Assembly (NCBI RefSeq): GCF_020905335.1 | Contig: NZ_JAJJMN010000002.1 | Span: 992,001-1,056,000, forward strand | Source of the DNA: Flavobacterium lipolyticum | GTDB lineage: Bacteria; Bacteroidota; Bacteroidia; Flavobacteriales; Flavobacteriaceae | Length of the DNA: 64,000 nt | Direction of reading: 5' to 3' | In this document: piece after piece, positions 44,118 through 52,972 of the stretch | Layout of the letters: every line of letters starts with the position of its first letter | Position numbering within the stretch: position 1 is the stretch's first letter | Translations under genes and position numbers: made by a program | The notes under the pieces: model-generated | The model's input: only the letters and a program-made list of their open reading frames with translations | The model's database searches: none | What the model was told of the DNA's origin: nothing

Positions 44118-44248
44118 TTTTATATTTTTTGTTTCTCGCAGATTTTGCTGGTTTTTACTTTTAAAGCTGAATCTGCAAGAGAAATCATTTTACACTAATC
44201 AGTAATCACCCTACACCTAATTACTTCATTATCAAATTATCTAATTAT
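44118..44248. other. Gap between cusA and the TolC-like gene
   Basis: Contains the low-complexity word CAAATTATCTAATTATC (about 44230-44252), also found near 50430. No gene. Confidence 0.4.
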
Positions 44249-47200
44249 CTAATTATCTTTTTTATCCTTAAACTTCTTCTCTAACAATAAATACAGAATT
44301 GGTAAAACGATTAACGTCAGTAAAGTTGCTGAAACTAATCCTCCAATTACAACGGTTGCCAAAGGTTTTTGTACCTCTGCTCCACCACTTGTTGACAATG
44401 CCATTGGCAAGAATCCTAACGAAGCTACGGCTGCGGTCATTAAAACCGGACGCAATCTGGTTTTGGTCCCGATTAAAACTCTTTGCAACGGATCGAGAAC
44501 TCCCTCTTTTTTGAGCTGATTGAAATACGAAATCAATACAATTCCGTTTAAAACCGCAATTCCAAACAAAGCAATGAAACCAATACCCGCCGAAATACTA
44601 AACGGCATTCCACGCATCCAGAGTGCAAAAACTCCCCCAATTGCTGATAATGGAATGGCTGTAAAAATCAATCCCGCCTGCTTGAAGCTTTTAAAAGTAA
44701 AATACAGTAACACCAATATCAATCCTAAAGCGATTGGAAGCGCTACCGATAGTCGTTTGGTTGCTTCGATTAAATTCTCAAACTGACCTCCGTAGGTTAC
44801 ATAATACCCTGCCGGAAGTTTGTAGTCCTTATCCAGTCTTTGCTGAATTTCCTCTACCACACTTTTTATGTCACGGCCACGAACGTTTAGTCCAACCGTG
44901 ATTCTGCGTTTTCCGTTTTCACGGATTACCTGTACCGGCCCTTGTTCGTACTCGACTGTAGCCACTTGCGAAAGCGGTACCTGCTGTCCGTTAGGCAACG
45001 GAATAAACAAATTGCTCACGTCTGTAATATCGGCACGATTGTTTTCATTCATTCGCACTACGACATCAAACCTTTTGCTTTCATCATAGATTTTTCCGGC
45101 ACTTTCTCCCGCAAAAGAGGAACGTATAATTTGATTGATATCTGAAATATTCAATCCGTATAAAGCGATTTTATTGTAGTCGTATTTCACCGTAATTTGC
45201 GGTAAGCCGGTCACTTTATCAGCTTTTAAATCGCCTATTCCTTCAATACTTTTAATTTTCGAAATTAACTCTGTTGCTTTAGCGTCCAGAATCTCCAGAT
45301 CGTCTCCAAAAATCTTAATAGCTATATCACTTCGGCTTCCGGTCATTAATTCGTTAAATCGCATCTGAATAGGCTGAGAGATCTCGATATTGGCTCCTGG
45401 AATGACTTCCATTTCTTTTTTCATGGCATTGGCTAAATCTTCCCAGTTGTCATATTTGCCTTTCCATTCTTTTTTATCTTTCAAAACAATGATCAAATCA
45501 CCACTTTCGATAGGCATCGGATCGGTTGGAATTTCCCCGCTTCCAATTTTGGTTACGATGGTTTTTATCTCGGGAAATTTAGCTTTTAAGATCTGTTCGT
45601 ATTTTGTAGTAGTTTCCACCATCTGGGTTAACGAACTTCCGGTCATGATGGTTGCATTTATAGCCAAATCGCCTTCTTCGATAGTTGGTATAAACTCTCC
45701 TCCCATTGAATTGAAAACAACTAAACCAAGGGCAAATAAACCCAGTGATACACCTAAAACTACCTTTTTAAACTGTAGTGCTTTTTTCAAAAACGGTGTA
45801 TAAACAGCTTCCAGCCACGCCATCATTCTGTCGCTGAAATTTTCTTTGTGTTCAGTACTTTTAGACAAGAACATCGCACTCATCATCGGTACGTAAGTCA
45901 GAGAAAGAATAAAGGCTCCTGCAACTGCAAAACCTACTGTCATCGCCATCGGCTTAAACATCTTGCCTTCGGTTCCAACTAAAGCAAGAATTGGCAGATA
46001 CACGATCAGAATAATAATTTCCCCAAAAGCAGCACTGTTTCTGATTTTCGAAGCCGAATTGTACACTTCAGCATCCATTTCGTTTTGCGTTAACGCTTTC
46101 TTGCGTTTGAGCTGCTGCAAGTGGTGCATGGTGGCTTCGACAATAATTACAGCGCCGTCCACGATGATTCCAAAGTCGATTGCCCCAAGGCTCATCAGAT
46201 TTCCGCTTACGCCAAAAGCATTCATTAAAATAACAGCAAAAAGCATGGCCAGTGGAATAACCGAAGCTACAATTAAGCCTGCACGAAGATTCCCCAAAAA
46301 TAAGATCAGTACAAAAATAACGATCAAAGCCCCTTCTAATAAGTTTTTAGAAACGGTTCCAATAGCACTGTCGACCAACTTCCCTCTATCGATAAAAGCC
46401 TCGGCAACGACTCCTTCGGGCAGGCTTTTATTGATCTGAATCATTCTTTCATGAATTCTGTTGACCACCGCACTGGAATTTTCTCCTTTTAACATCAAAA
46501 CCATTCCGGAAACAATTTCCCCTTTTCCGTCTTTCGTTGAAGCTCCGTAACGCAAGGCAACACCTTCGCGAACTTCGGCTACATCACGAACCAAAACGGG
46601 CGAACCATTTCGGTTTTTCACTACTACATTTCCTAAATCTTTGGTTCCTTTCGCCATACCAACACCCCGAATGAAGTACGCAAACTGGTCTTTTTCGATA
46701 TAGGCACCTCCTGTATTTTGATTGTTTTTTTCGAGTGCATCAAAAATCTCTGTAATCGTAACGCCCAAACTGTTCAGTGTATTTGGATTTACGGCGATTT
46801 CATATTGTTTTAGTTTCCCTCCCCAGGTACTAACATCGGCTACACCTTTGATACCCTGCAATTGCGGGATAATGATCCAGTCCTGAATGGTACGCAGTTT
46901 TATAGCATCGTATTTGTCTTCATAGCCTTTTTTGGCATAGACATCGTACTGATAGATTTCTCCTAAACCGGTACTGATTGGAGCCAATTCAGGCGAACCG
47001 GCATAAGCAGGGATATTCTCTTCGGCCTGTTTAAGACGTTGAAATATTTGCTCTCTGGCCCAATAGATGTTCACATCGTCCTCAAAAACGACCGTAACTA
47101 CTGATAATCCGAAACGTGAAATACTGCGGAGTTCTATGATATCCGGAACTGTTTTTACAGCCTGTTCTAAAGGATATGTAATGAGTTGTTCGACTTCCTG

Positions 47201-47374
47201 ACTGGCCAAAGTAGGTGCTGTGGTAATAATCTGCACCTGATTGTTGGTTACGTCAGGCAAAGCATCTAAGGGTAATTGTTTGATCGAATAGCTTCCCCAG
47301 GCTATTAATACAAGGGTTAATAATAGTATAACGAACTTATTCTTTATACTAAACTGTATGATTTTATCTAACAT
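44249..47374 (-). CDS. Heavy-metal efflux RND transporter (CusA/CzcA family)
   Basis: This 1041-residue inner-membrane proton antiporter begins MLDKIIQFSIKNKFVILLLTLVLIAWG, the usual first helix. TM4 carries the charged proton-relay motif DFGIIVDGAVIIVE, which defines heavy-metal RND pumps. Two large periplasmic loops and twelve helices are evident. GEFIPTIEEGDLAINATIMTGSSL and YVTYGGQFENLIEA are family words. The pump takes Cu, Zn, Co or Cd from the periplasm or cytoplasm and passes it through the adaptor and TolC-like channel encoded next. The metal cannot be fixed from sequence. The Cys-rich small gene lies upstream on the same strand. Confidence 0.94.
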   Translation of the reverse strand: MLDKIIQFSIKNKFVILLLTLVLIAWGSYSIKQLPLDALPDVTNNQVQIITTAPTLASQEVEQLITYPLEQAVKTVPDIIELRSISRFGLSVVTVVFEDDVNIYWAREQIFQRLKQAEENIPAYAGSPELAPISTGLGEIYQYDVYAKKGYEDKYDAIKLRTIQDWIIIPQLQGIKGVADVSTWGGKLKQYEIAVNPNTLNSLGVTITEIFDALEKNNQNTGGAYIEKDQFAYFIRGVGMAKGTKDLGNVVVKNRNGSPVLVRDVAEVREGVALRYGASTKDGKGEIVSGMVLMLKGENSSAVVNRIHERMIQINKSLPEGVVAEAFIDRGKLVDSAIGTVSKNLLEGALIVIFVLILFLGNLRAGLIVASVIPLAMLFAVILMNAFGVSGNLMSLGAIDFGIIVDGAVIIVEATMHHLQQLKRKKALTQNEMDAEVYNSASKIRNSAAFGEIIILIVYLPILALVGTEGKMFKPMAMTVGFAVAGAFILSLTYVPMMSAMFLSKSTEHKENFSDRMMAWLEAVYTPFLKKALQFKKVVLGVSLGLFALGLVVFNSMGGEFIPTIEEGDLAINATIMTGSSLTQMVETTTKYEQILKAKFPEIKTIVTKIGSGEIPTDPMPIESGDLIIVLKDKKEWKGKYDNWEDLANAMKKEMEVIPGANIEISQPIQMRFNELMTGSRSDIAIKIFGDDLEILDAKATELISKIKSIEGIGDLKADKVTGLPQITVKYDYNKIALYGLNISDINQIIRSSFAGESAGKIYDESKRFDVVVRMNENNRADITDVSNLFIPLPNGQQVPLSQVATVEYEQGPVQVIRENGKRRITVGLNVRGRDIKSVVEEIQQRLDKDYKLPAGYYVTYGGQFENLIEATKRLSVALPIALGLILVLLYFTFKSFKQAGLIFTAIPLSAIGGVFALWMRGMPFSISAGIGFIALFGIAVLNGIVLISYFNQLKKEGVLDPLQRVLIGTKTRLRPVLMTAAVASLGFLPMALSTSGGAEVQKPLATVVIGGLVSATLLTLIVLPILYLLLEKKFKDKKDN

Positions 47375-47401
47375 TTAAATGGTATAATGATGTGAGAAAT
47401 G

Positions 47402-47442
47402 AGGCAAAGTGTTGCCTATTTAAATACTGCGGAAAATCCGCA
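47402..47442. repeat. Two small palindromes upstream of cusA
   Basis: AGGCAAAGTGTTGCCT (47402-47417) and TGCGGAAAATCCGCA (47428-47442) are perfect dyads with short centres. They lie between the small metal-protein gene and cusA and could be operators, attenuator hairpins or part of an intergenic repeat. Confidence 0.45.
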
Positions 47443-47481
47443 ACGCTCTAACCCACATTCCGACTTATCGGGTGGGCATCA

Positions 47482-47805
47482 TTATGCTATTTGTGGGGGC
47501 TGCCAAATACTTCCGTAGAAATTAGAAGCAAAAACAGAAATGTAATTGGGTAACGGACTTGAAATAAGGGAATGTGTGACAGGGAAATCAAAGCTTACAA
47601 AAGTCTGATAACTTAAAACCTGCGCTCCACAACAATTGCACGCACAGAAAGGCGAGCATAAATCATTGTCTTTATCGTGTGTGTGATTGGCTTCAGAAGA
47701 AAACTGAGCTGTTTTGTGAGCAGCACTATTGATTTCCATATCTGCACAAGGCATATTGGAAAGCGCCATTAAATAAATCGATAATATGATTGTTATCCAT
47801 TTCAC
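47482..47805 (-). CDS. Small exported Cys/His-rich protein upstream of cusA (DUF6660-like)
   Basis: This 107-residue protein has a GTG start at 47805; the only nearby ATG on this strand is out of frame. A Sec signal at about 1-19 is MKWITIILSIYLMALSNMPC. The mature part has AAHKTAQFSSEANHTHDKDNDLCSPFCACNCCGAQVL: seven cysteines and histidines in a short span, a strong metal-binding profile. It ends IWQPPQIA. The pattern fits the DUF6660 family found beside CusA in flavobacteria; that name is from memory. It may deliver or sense metal in the periplasm. Confidence 0.65.
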   Translation of the reverse strand: MKWITIILSIYLMALSNMPCADMEINSAAHKTAQFSSEANHTHDKDNDLCSPFCACNCCGAQVLSYQTFVSFDFPVTHSLISSPLPNYISVFASNFYGSIWQPPQIA

Positions 47806-47809
47806 GACA

Positions 47810-47817
47810 CAAAAATA
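47810..47817 (-). promoter_or_regulatory. -7 box of the metal efflux operon
   Basis: On the minus strand the bases read TATTTTTG, matching TAnnTTTG, only four bases before the GTG start at 47805. The transcript leader would be very short. Confidence 0.4.
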
Positions 47818-48788
47818 GTATTTATTTCAATTGAAAAACTGAATTATTGAATTTGATGCTTCTAAAAAAATACGGACGAATCAAAAAAATTAACAAAATC
47901 CCCTGTATATCAAAATTACTTTCTTAAAAAAACAATCCCGCCGATTCAAAAATTTGGTCAACTTTAACAACAATTAACATTTTATTCTAAAATTTATTCT
48001 TTCGAACCAAAACACCCTATTTTACTAATTAAGATAAAAGTTTCCCATTTCCTTATCAAACAGCAGCCATGTGAGAGAAGTGTATTTTTCTTTTATATTC
48101 TTTGCTTAAACTAAAAAACGATGTTGTTAGGTGTTGAATATTATTTCTAAAATCATAACTACAAAACATAGATTGCTACTATTAAACAAGTTATAATAAT
48201 TAATTAAAACTTCTACTTTATATTTAAAAACAGCTACTACAACCACAAAATAAAAAAAACAATACTACATAAAGCAATAATCCTCCTCTCAAAGCTTCTG
48301 CAATTAGTATTACTTAAAAAACTCATCAACAAGCAATTAAAACCATATTCAATTGAATTTATTTTAAAGCCATATTGTTCGGTTTGGCAAAATTTAAAAT
48401 TTAAAACCTCAAGCATTTTTTCTCCTTCAAAAGAGTACTTTTTCTCTGAAGAAATTAGAGTTCAAATTAAAATTCTTCCGGCTTTTTTGTTTCATTTCTA
48501 AATCGTTTTGACCAAAAAACAATCATAAAGTTGCAATTTAACAAAACAAACCTAAAACACTGGAAACAAAACAATTCAAAACAAAAACAAAACACAACAA
48601 GACAAACTGTCAGTATCAAAAAACAGTCCTTTTTATTCTCAACAACCCCATTTGTTCAACGCTATTTTATCTCAAACAAGTACCTCTTCATTGAACATGA
48701 AAATTCATGATAATTTATCCTATTCCATCCTAAAAACTAAAACATAATTAACACTTCAACTCATCACCCATTCTCTCCAAAAAACAAC
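47818..48788. other. Large AT-rich non-coding region
   Basis: About 970 bases without a frame of convincing codon use, RNA gene or recognised repeat. It is poly-A/C rich on the plus strand in its second half (AACAAAACAAACC style runs around 48540-48600). It may be a decayed gene or a regulatory region. Confidence 0.5.
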
Positions 48789-48822
48789 AAACCCCTTAAG
48801 AATTAAATTCATTAAGGGGTTT
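48789..48822. terminator. Hairpin near the tandem-repeat array
   Basis: AAACCCCTTAA (48789-48799) pairs with TTAAGGGGTTT (48812-48822) around 12 bases. Flanks are A-rich on the left and T-rich on the right. It may end transcription from the alcohol dehydrogenase gene after it crosses the repeat array. Confidence 0.7.
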
Positions 48823-48837
48823 ATTGTTTTACACCAG

Positions 48838-49190
48838 GTTACATCGTTTCAACAAAACTTAGCACCTCAGCACCTTAGTACCTTAGTCACTTCAAAAAAG
48901 TTATACCGTTTCAACAAAACTTAGCACCTCAGAACCTTAGTACCTCAGAACCTTAAAAAAGTTATACCGTCTCAACAAAACTTAGCACCTCAGAACCTTA
49001 GTACCTCAGAACCTTAAAAAAAGTTTCACCGTTTCAACAAAACTTAGCACCTCAGAACCTTAGCACCTCAGAACCTTAAAAAAAGCTATACCGTTTCAAC
49101 AAACTTAGCACCTCAGCACCTTAAAAAAGTTTCACCGTTTCAATAAACTTAGCACCTCAGAACCTTAGTACCTCAGAACCTTAAAAAAAA
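48838..49190. repeat. Tandem repeat array, six units of about 62 bp
   Basis: Units begin at 48838, 48900, 48961, 49023, 49085 (shortened to about 44 bp) and 49129. Each has the form GTTATACCGTTTCAACAAAA, then CTTAGCACCTCAGAACCTTA words, then an A run. Variation between units is a few bases. The first bases of a seventh unit (GCTATA) run into the stop codon of the dehydrogenase gene at 49192. Confidence 0.92.
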
Positions 49191-49191
49191 G

Positions 49192-50241
49192 CTATAAAGA
49201 AGCCATATCAATTACAAAACGATACTTAATATCTCCTTTTAACAGCCTTTCATAGGCGTCATTTACTTCGTTTACGCCAATTAATTCAATATCGGCAGTA
49301 ATATTGTGTTCAGCACAAAAATCAAGCATTTCCTGAGTTTCTTTGATTCCGCCAATAGCAGAACCCGCAAAACTTCTTCTTCCCAATAAAAGACTGAACG
49401 AAGTTACCGGAAGAGGCTCCATTGGAGCACCAACCAAAGTGAGCGTTCCATCCACTTTTAACAGATTTAAATAGGCATCAATATTGTGTTCTGCCGACAC
49501 ACAGTCCAGAATAAAATTCAGACTTTTAGTGTATTTGGCCATTTGCTCAGGATCCGTCGACAGTACTACCTCATCTGCCCCTAGGCGTTTTGCATCTTCG
49601 GTTTTAGACAATGAAGTTGTAAAAACTACCACATGAGCCCCCATTGCTTTCGCCAATTTGATTCCCATATGCCCTAGACCGCCAATACCAACAATCCCCA
49701 CTTTTTGCCCGGGACCTACATTCCAGTGTCTTAATGGTGAATAGGTTGTGATACCTGCACAAAGCAATGGTGCAACACCTGCAAGATCTAATTTATCAGA
49801 AATATGCAGTACATAATTCTCATCGACTACAATACTTTGCGAATACCCTCCAAAGGTGTGTCCGCCTAAATGCGTGTCCGGAGAATTAAAAGTTAAAGTA
49901 CTGCCGGCATCACAAAATTGCTCTAAATCGCCTTTGCAATGCTCACATTCTCTACAAGAATCAACCATACAGCCTACTCCGGCCAAATCGCCCACTTTGA
50001 AATTCTTTACGTGACCTCCCACTTTTGTTACCCTCCCCACAATCTCATGCCCCGGAACTATTGGGTAAATCGTCCCGTGCCATTCGTTTCTGGCGGAATG
50101 CAAATCCGAATGACAAATTCCACAATATAAAATCTCTATTTCTACATCATGAGCCAATACCGCTCTGCGCTGAATGTCTAATGTCTGCAACGGTGCATCC
50201 GCAGCCTCTGTCCCAAAGGCTTTTATGTTTTTTACTTCCAT
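49192..50241 (-). CDS. Zinc-dependent alcohol dehydrogenase (YahK/CAD-like)
   Basis: The ATG at 50241 is preferred over an upstream in-frame ATG at 50274, because MEVKNIKAFG is the usual N-terminus. The 349-residue cytoplasmic enzyme has catalytic zinc ligands in YCGICHSDLH and GHEIVG plus the LLCAGITTYSPL cysteine. Structural zinc cysteines are in CMVDSCRECEHCKGDLEQFC. The cofactor site is GIVGIGGLGHMGIKLAKAMGA. This is the NADP(H)-preferring aldehyde reductase group of broad specificity. It is on the same strand as the cupin and AraC genes. Its 3' end abuts a tandem repeat array. Confidence 0.92.
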   Translation of the reverse strand: MEVKNIKAFGTEAADAPLQTLDIQRRAVLAHDVEIEILYCGICHSDLHSARNEWHGTIYPIVPGHEIVGRVTKVGGHVKNFKVGDLAGVGCMVDSCRECEHCKGDLEQFCDAGSTLTFNSPDTHLGGHTFGGYSQSIVVDENYVLHISDKLDLAGVAPLLCAGITTYSPLRHWNVGPGQKVGIVGIGGLGHMGIKLAKAMGAHVVVFTTSLSKTEDAKRLGADEVVLSTDPEQMAKYTKSLNFILDCVSAEHNIDAYLNLLKVDGTLTLVGAPMEPLPVTSFSLLLGRRSFAGSAIGGIKETQEMLDFCAEHNITADIELIGVNEVNDAYERLLKGDIKYRFVIDMASL

Positions 50242-50264
50242 GTTTTTATTGTTTTTTAGTTTTA

Positions 50265-50395
50265 TTGGTTTCAAATTTCAGGTTTCAGGTTTCAGGTTTC
50301 AGGTTTCAAGTTTCAAGTTTCAAATTTCAGGTTTCAGGTTTCAGGTTTCAAGTTTCAGGTTTCAAGTTTCAGGTTTCAAGTTTCAGGTTTTAGCT
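50265..50395. repeat. TTTCAGG / TTTCAAG short tandem repeat
   Basis: Heptamer units TTTCAGG and TTTCAAG alternate for about 130 bases in the 5' flank of the alcohol dehydrogenase gene, much the longest array of this family in the window. They can be read as a false protein in several frames. Confidence 0.9.
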
Positions 50396-50454
50396 TACAA
50401 AAAATACAGGCATTCCCATTCAGAATTTTCTAATTATCTAATTATCTAATTAAA

Positions 50455-50859
50455 TCACTTCCCGTAACTGTAATACTCTTCATCGGTTACGCTATCGAGC
50501 CAAATTCCGGTTCCTTTATCAATTTCTGTAATAATAGCGATGTGCGAAAACGAACTGAACGGGGTGGCTCCATACCAGTGTTCTATTCCGGGCAGAATCG
50601 TAACTACTTCGTCTTTATGAAGCAATCGGACGGCTTTTCCTTTTTCCTGAAAATAGCCAATCCCGTTTGTAGCGATAAACAACTGCAGCGTTGGATTAAC
50701 ATGCCAATTACATCTTGAACCCGGTTCAAAAGAAACTTCTTTTATAACCGTATTATCAGGATGAATAGCACTGGTTTGCTTTTTATACGAAACATCACCA
50801 GTCATATAGGTATTTGGGATTTTCCCCTCTTCAATAACTGAAGTATAAAGTGTTGACAT
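50455..50859 (-). CDS. Cupin domain protein
   Basis: This 134-residue cytoplasmic protein has a single conserved cupin barrel. The first motif is EPGSRCNWHVNPTLQLFIATNGIGYFQEKG, with one His at the expected ligand position. The second is LPGIEHWYGATPFSSFSHIAI, with His in GIEHWYG. It may be a metal-dependent isomerase, decarboxylase-associated protein or quercetinase relative; the substrate is unknown. It lies between an AraC regulator and an alcohol dehydrogenase on the same strand, so the three could form one regulon. Confidence 0.85.
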   Translation of the reverse strand: MSTLYTSVIEEGKIPNTYMTGDVSYKKQTSAIHPDNTVIKEVSFEPGSRCNWHVNPTLQLFIATNGIGYFQEKGKAVRLLHKDEVVTILPGIEHWYGATPFSSFSHIAIITEIDKGTGIWLDSVTDEEYYSYGK

Positions 50860-51221
50860 AAAATTGATTTTTTGAGATTGATTTCTTTTTTAAAATAACC
50901 CGACAAAAGCTGCTGCCCTTAAGTGCCGGATACCACAATGCCTGCCTTAAATCATTTAAGACTAAAGCAATCCACAGAAGCTAAATCTTCCTTAGACAAA
51001 ATAGCTGTAACAAATTGATTCTCTGAAGTATTCATAATTATTCGTTTTTTTTACACCAGTTTAAACTAAATCATGAAAGCGGGAATATGCTTTGTGAAGT
51101 ATTATTTAGCTTATTGAAAACTGATTAATGATTAATACTACTTATTTCAATGCAAATCTACAGTGGTAAAGAGGCAGAGAGATAACAATAATCAAACAAA
51201 AAATTAAGAATATGAAACAAT
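50860..51221. other. Intergenic region between cupin and AraC genes
   Basis: About 360 bases. A 27-codon frame on the minus strand (about 51037 to 50954) is visible but not supported by context. No repeat or RNA recognised. Confidence 0.4.
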
Positions 51222-52094
51222 TTACACTCTGAGTGATTTTGGAATTGTTCCTGTAATCCTTTTAAAGTAATTATTAAAATAACTTGGATATTCAAATCCC
51301 AGCGAATATCCGATATCCGAAATACTCCAATCCGTATGCTGCAGCAAAGCTTTGGCTTCACCAACAATTCTTTCTGAAATATGCGCCGTTGTTGGTTTTC
51401 CGGTGACTTCTTTAACGGAACGATTTAAATGATTCACATGAACAGCCAAACTCTGCGCATAATCCTGAGGTGTTTTTAGCGCTAATGGTTCATTTTTGGT
51501 TTCTATGGGAAACTGTCTTTCCAACAATTCCAAAAACAAGGAGGTAATTCGCGACGAGGCATTTCTGGGTTTAAAGAAATTCTCCGAAGGCTGCATTTTC
51601 ATAGATTCGTGCAAAATCAAGTTGATATAATTACGAATCAAGTCATCTTTAAAAACATAATCTGTTTCCTGCTCCTGTATCATTTTCTGAAATAAGGAAT
51701 CGATAAACACCTTTTGATCAGCTGATAAAGAAAATATTGGTGTACCGCCAATTTTAAACAAAGGCGATTCATGAAGGCTTTCAGAACGATCTTTTACTTT
51801 TAGAAAGTCCTCCGTAAAAACACAGGCATAGCCTTCATACGAGGGTGAAATAATTTCCCAGGAATACGGAATGTGCGGATTTCCGAAAAATAGTATAGTT
51901 CCGTCCGTTTCGATCCCTCTGTCGGCATAATGAATAAAACTCTTACTGGTATTGATGCAAATTTTGTAAAAATCCCTACGGTTATACGTTGGAATCTTAC
52001 TCACGTCACCGTTTACTTCATACACCTTAAAGCCTTTCAGCTTTAAATCACTAATTCCAAGTTCTGAACCCTGTTCTTCTAATTGCTCTTTCAT
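51222..52094 (-). CDS. AraC family transcriptional regulator
   Basis: This 290-residue regulator has an N-terminal cupin-like sensing domain (about 1-160, with HYADRGIETDGTILFFGNPHIPYSW). The C-terminal double helix-turn-helix domain (about 190-290) includes LAVHVNHLNRSVKEVTGKPTTAHISERIVGEAK and DWSISDIGYSLGFEYPSYFNNYFKRITGTIPKSLR, the family's diagnostic second HTH. The downstream cupin and dehydrogenase genes are natural targets, as in many flavobacteria where AraC genes sit beside NADPH-dependent reductases; this is inference. Confidence 0.92.
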   Translation of the reverse strand: MKEQLEEQGSELGISDLKLKGFKVYEVNGDVSKIPTYNRRDFYKICINTSKSFIHYADRGIETDGTILFFGNPHIPYSWEIISPSYEGYACVFTEDFLKVKDRSESLHESPLFKIGGTPIFSLSADQKVFIDSLFQKMIQEQETDYVFKDDLIRNYINLILHESMKMQPSENFFKPRNASSRITSLFLELLERQFPIETKNEPLALKTPQDYAQSLAVHVNHLNRSVKEVTGKPTTAHISERIVGEAKALLQHTDWSISDIGYSLGFEYPSYFNNYFKRITGTIPKSLRV

Positions 52095-52147
52095 TTTGCA
52101 AAGTTATGAAAATCAAACAAAAGTTTTTGAAGTTGTTTTTTTAGTTT

Positions 52148-52210
52148 GTTTCAGGTTTGAAGTTTCAGGTTTCAGGTTTCAAGTTTTAAGTTTTAAGTTT
52201 TACATTTCAG
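52148..52210. repeat. TTTCAGG/TTTAAG short repeat between divergent genes
   Basis: Heptamer-like units (GGTTTGAAGTTTCAGGTTTC, then AAGTTTTAAGTTTT) lie between the divergent AraC and TetR genes. Same family as 50265-50395. Confidence 0.75.
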
Positions 52211-52262
52211 AGAGGTACTGTCCTACGATGCATCCCGCAGTCTTTGTTTTTTTTTCAAAAAG

Positions 52263-52294
52263 TTTGTTATTTTATACCAATCGGTATATATTTG
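52263..52294 (+). promoter_or_regulatory. TetR promoter with embedded operator
   Basis: TTTG (52263-52266) and TATATTTG (52287-52294) are spaced by 20 bases, a full Bacteroidota promoter. Between them lies TATACCAATCGGTATA (52273-52288), a 16-bp palindrome with one mismatch. The same sequence in perfect form lies before the MFS gene, so this is an autorepressed promoter. Confidence 0.75.
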
Positions 52295-52315
52295 TGTTTT
52301 AAATTTTCAATTACC

Positions 52316-52906
52316 ATGAGTAAAGCCGAAAGAACCAAGCAATTTATTATAGAGAAAACCGCTCCTATTTTCAATATGAAAGGGTACAGTGGAACTTCTA
52401 TGAGTGATATTACCGAAGCGACAGGCCTTACAAAAGGAAGTATTTACGGTAACTTTGAAAACAAAGACGAAGTAGCCTTGGCGGCTTTTAAATTCAATGT
52501 AAAAAAGCTTCAGGATGCTTTTACGCGAGAAATCGACAAGCAAACTACGTTTAAAGACAAATTATTGGTTTATCCAAGACTCTACTCTAATTATTACGAG
52601 CTAAGAATCACTCAGGGTGGATGCCCTATTATCAACACTGCTACTGAAGCAGATGATACTCATCCGGTACTTAGAAAAAAAGTGGAAAGTATAATTCTTG
52701 CCTGGAAAGAAAAACTGGTTTATTTTATTGAGCAAGGCATCGCTGCGGGAGAATTTAAGGGGGAATCCATAAATCCGGAAAAAACCGCTCTAACCATCAT
52801 CGCCATTATCGAGGGTGCCGTCATGATTTCTAAAATAACGGGCGACCTGTCTAATTTATCCACTATTATGCTTTCACTGAAAAAGATAATTGATGACTTA
52901 GAGTAA
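52316..52906 (+). CDS. TetR/AcrR family repressor
   Basis: Starts at the ATG at 52316; an upstream in-frame ATG at 52244 would include the promoter and operator. The 196-residue regulator has an N-terminal HTH: RTKQFIIEKTAPIFNMKGYSGTSMSDITEATGLTKGSIYGNFENKDEVALAAF. A C-terminal ligand and dimer domain follows. GGCPIINTATEADDTHPVLR is typical of this subgroup, which represses efflux or redox genes. The matching palindromes before this gene and before the MFS transporter indicate joint control. The inducer is unknown. Confidence 0.93.
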   Translation: MSKAERTKQFIIEKTAPIFNMKGYSGTSMSDITEATGLTKGSIYGNFENKDEVALAAFKFNVKKLQDAFTREIDKQTTFKDKLLVYPRLYSNYYELRITQGGCPIINTATEADDTHPVLRKKVESIILAWKEKLVYFIEQGIAAGEFKGESINPEKTALTIIAIIEGAVMISKITGDLSNLSTIMLSLKKIIDDLE

Positions 52907-52944
52907 AGTCAATAAAAACAACTGTCCTTTTTTTTAATTAAAAA

Positions 52945-52960
52945 TATACCGATCGGTATA
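52945..52960 (+). promoter_or_regulatory. TetR operator before the MFS gene
   Basis: TATACCGATCGGTATA is a perfect 16-bp palindrome, 13 bases before the transporter ATG. It differs by one base from the site before tetR. Confidence 0.8.
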
Positions 52961-52972
52961 AAATATTTATCT

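Noticed and set aside
39306..46439. Several plus-strand frames opposite the P-type ATPase and Cus genes
   Set aside because: All are shadows of long minus-strand genes with full motif sets.
47818..48788. A hidden gene or structured RNA in the large AT-rich gap
   Set aside because: Six-frame reading by eye showed no sustained coding pattern, and no tRNA-like or riboswitch-like core was recognised. A covariance search would be needed.
48838..49190. CRISPR array
   Set aside because: Units are contiguous 62-bp tandem copies with no variable spacers, and no cas genes are present.
50025..50449. Plus-strand frames rich in FRFQVSGF residues near the alcohol dehydrogenase
   Set aside because: They are translations of the TTTCAGG heptamer array and its flank, with no real protein features.
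50954..51037. 27-codon frame on the minus strand between the cupin and AraC genes
   Set aside because: No promoter, coupling or recognisable feature; it may be a gene remnant but cannot be supported.
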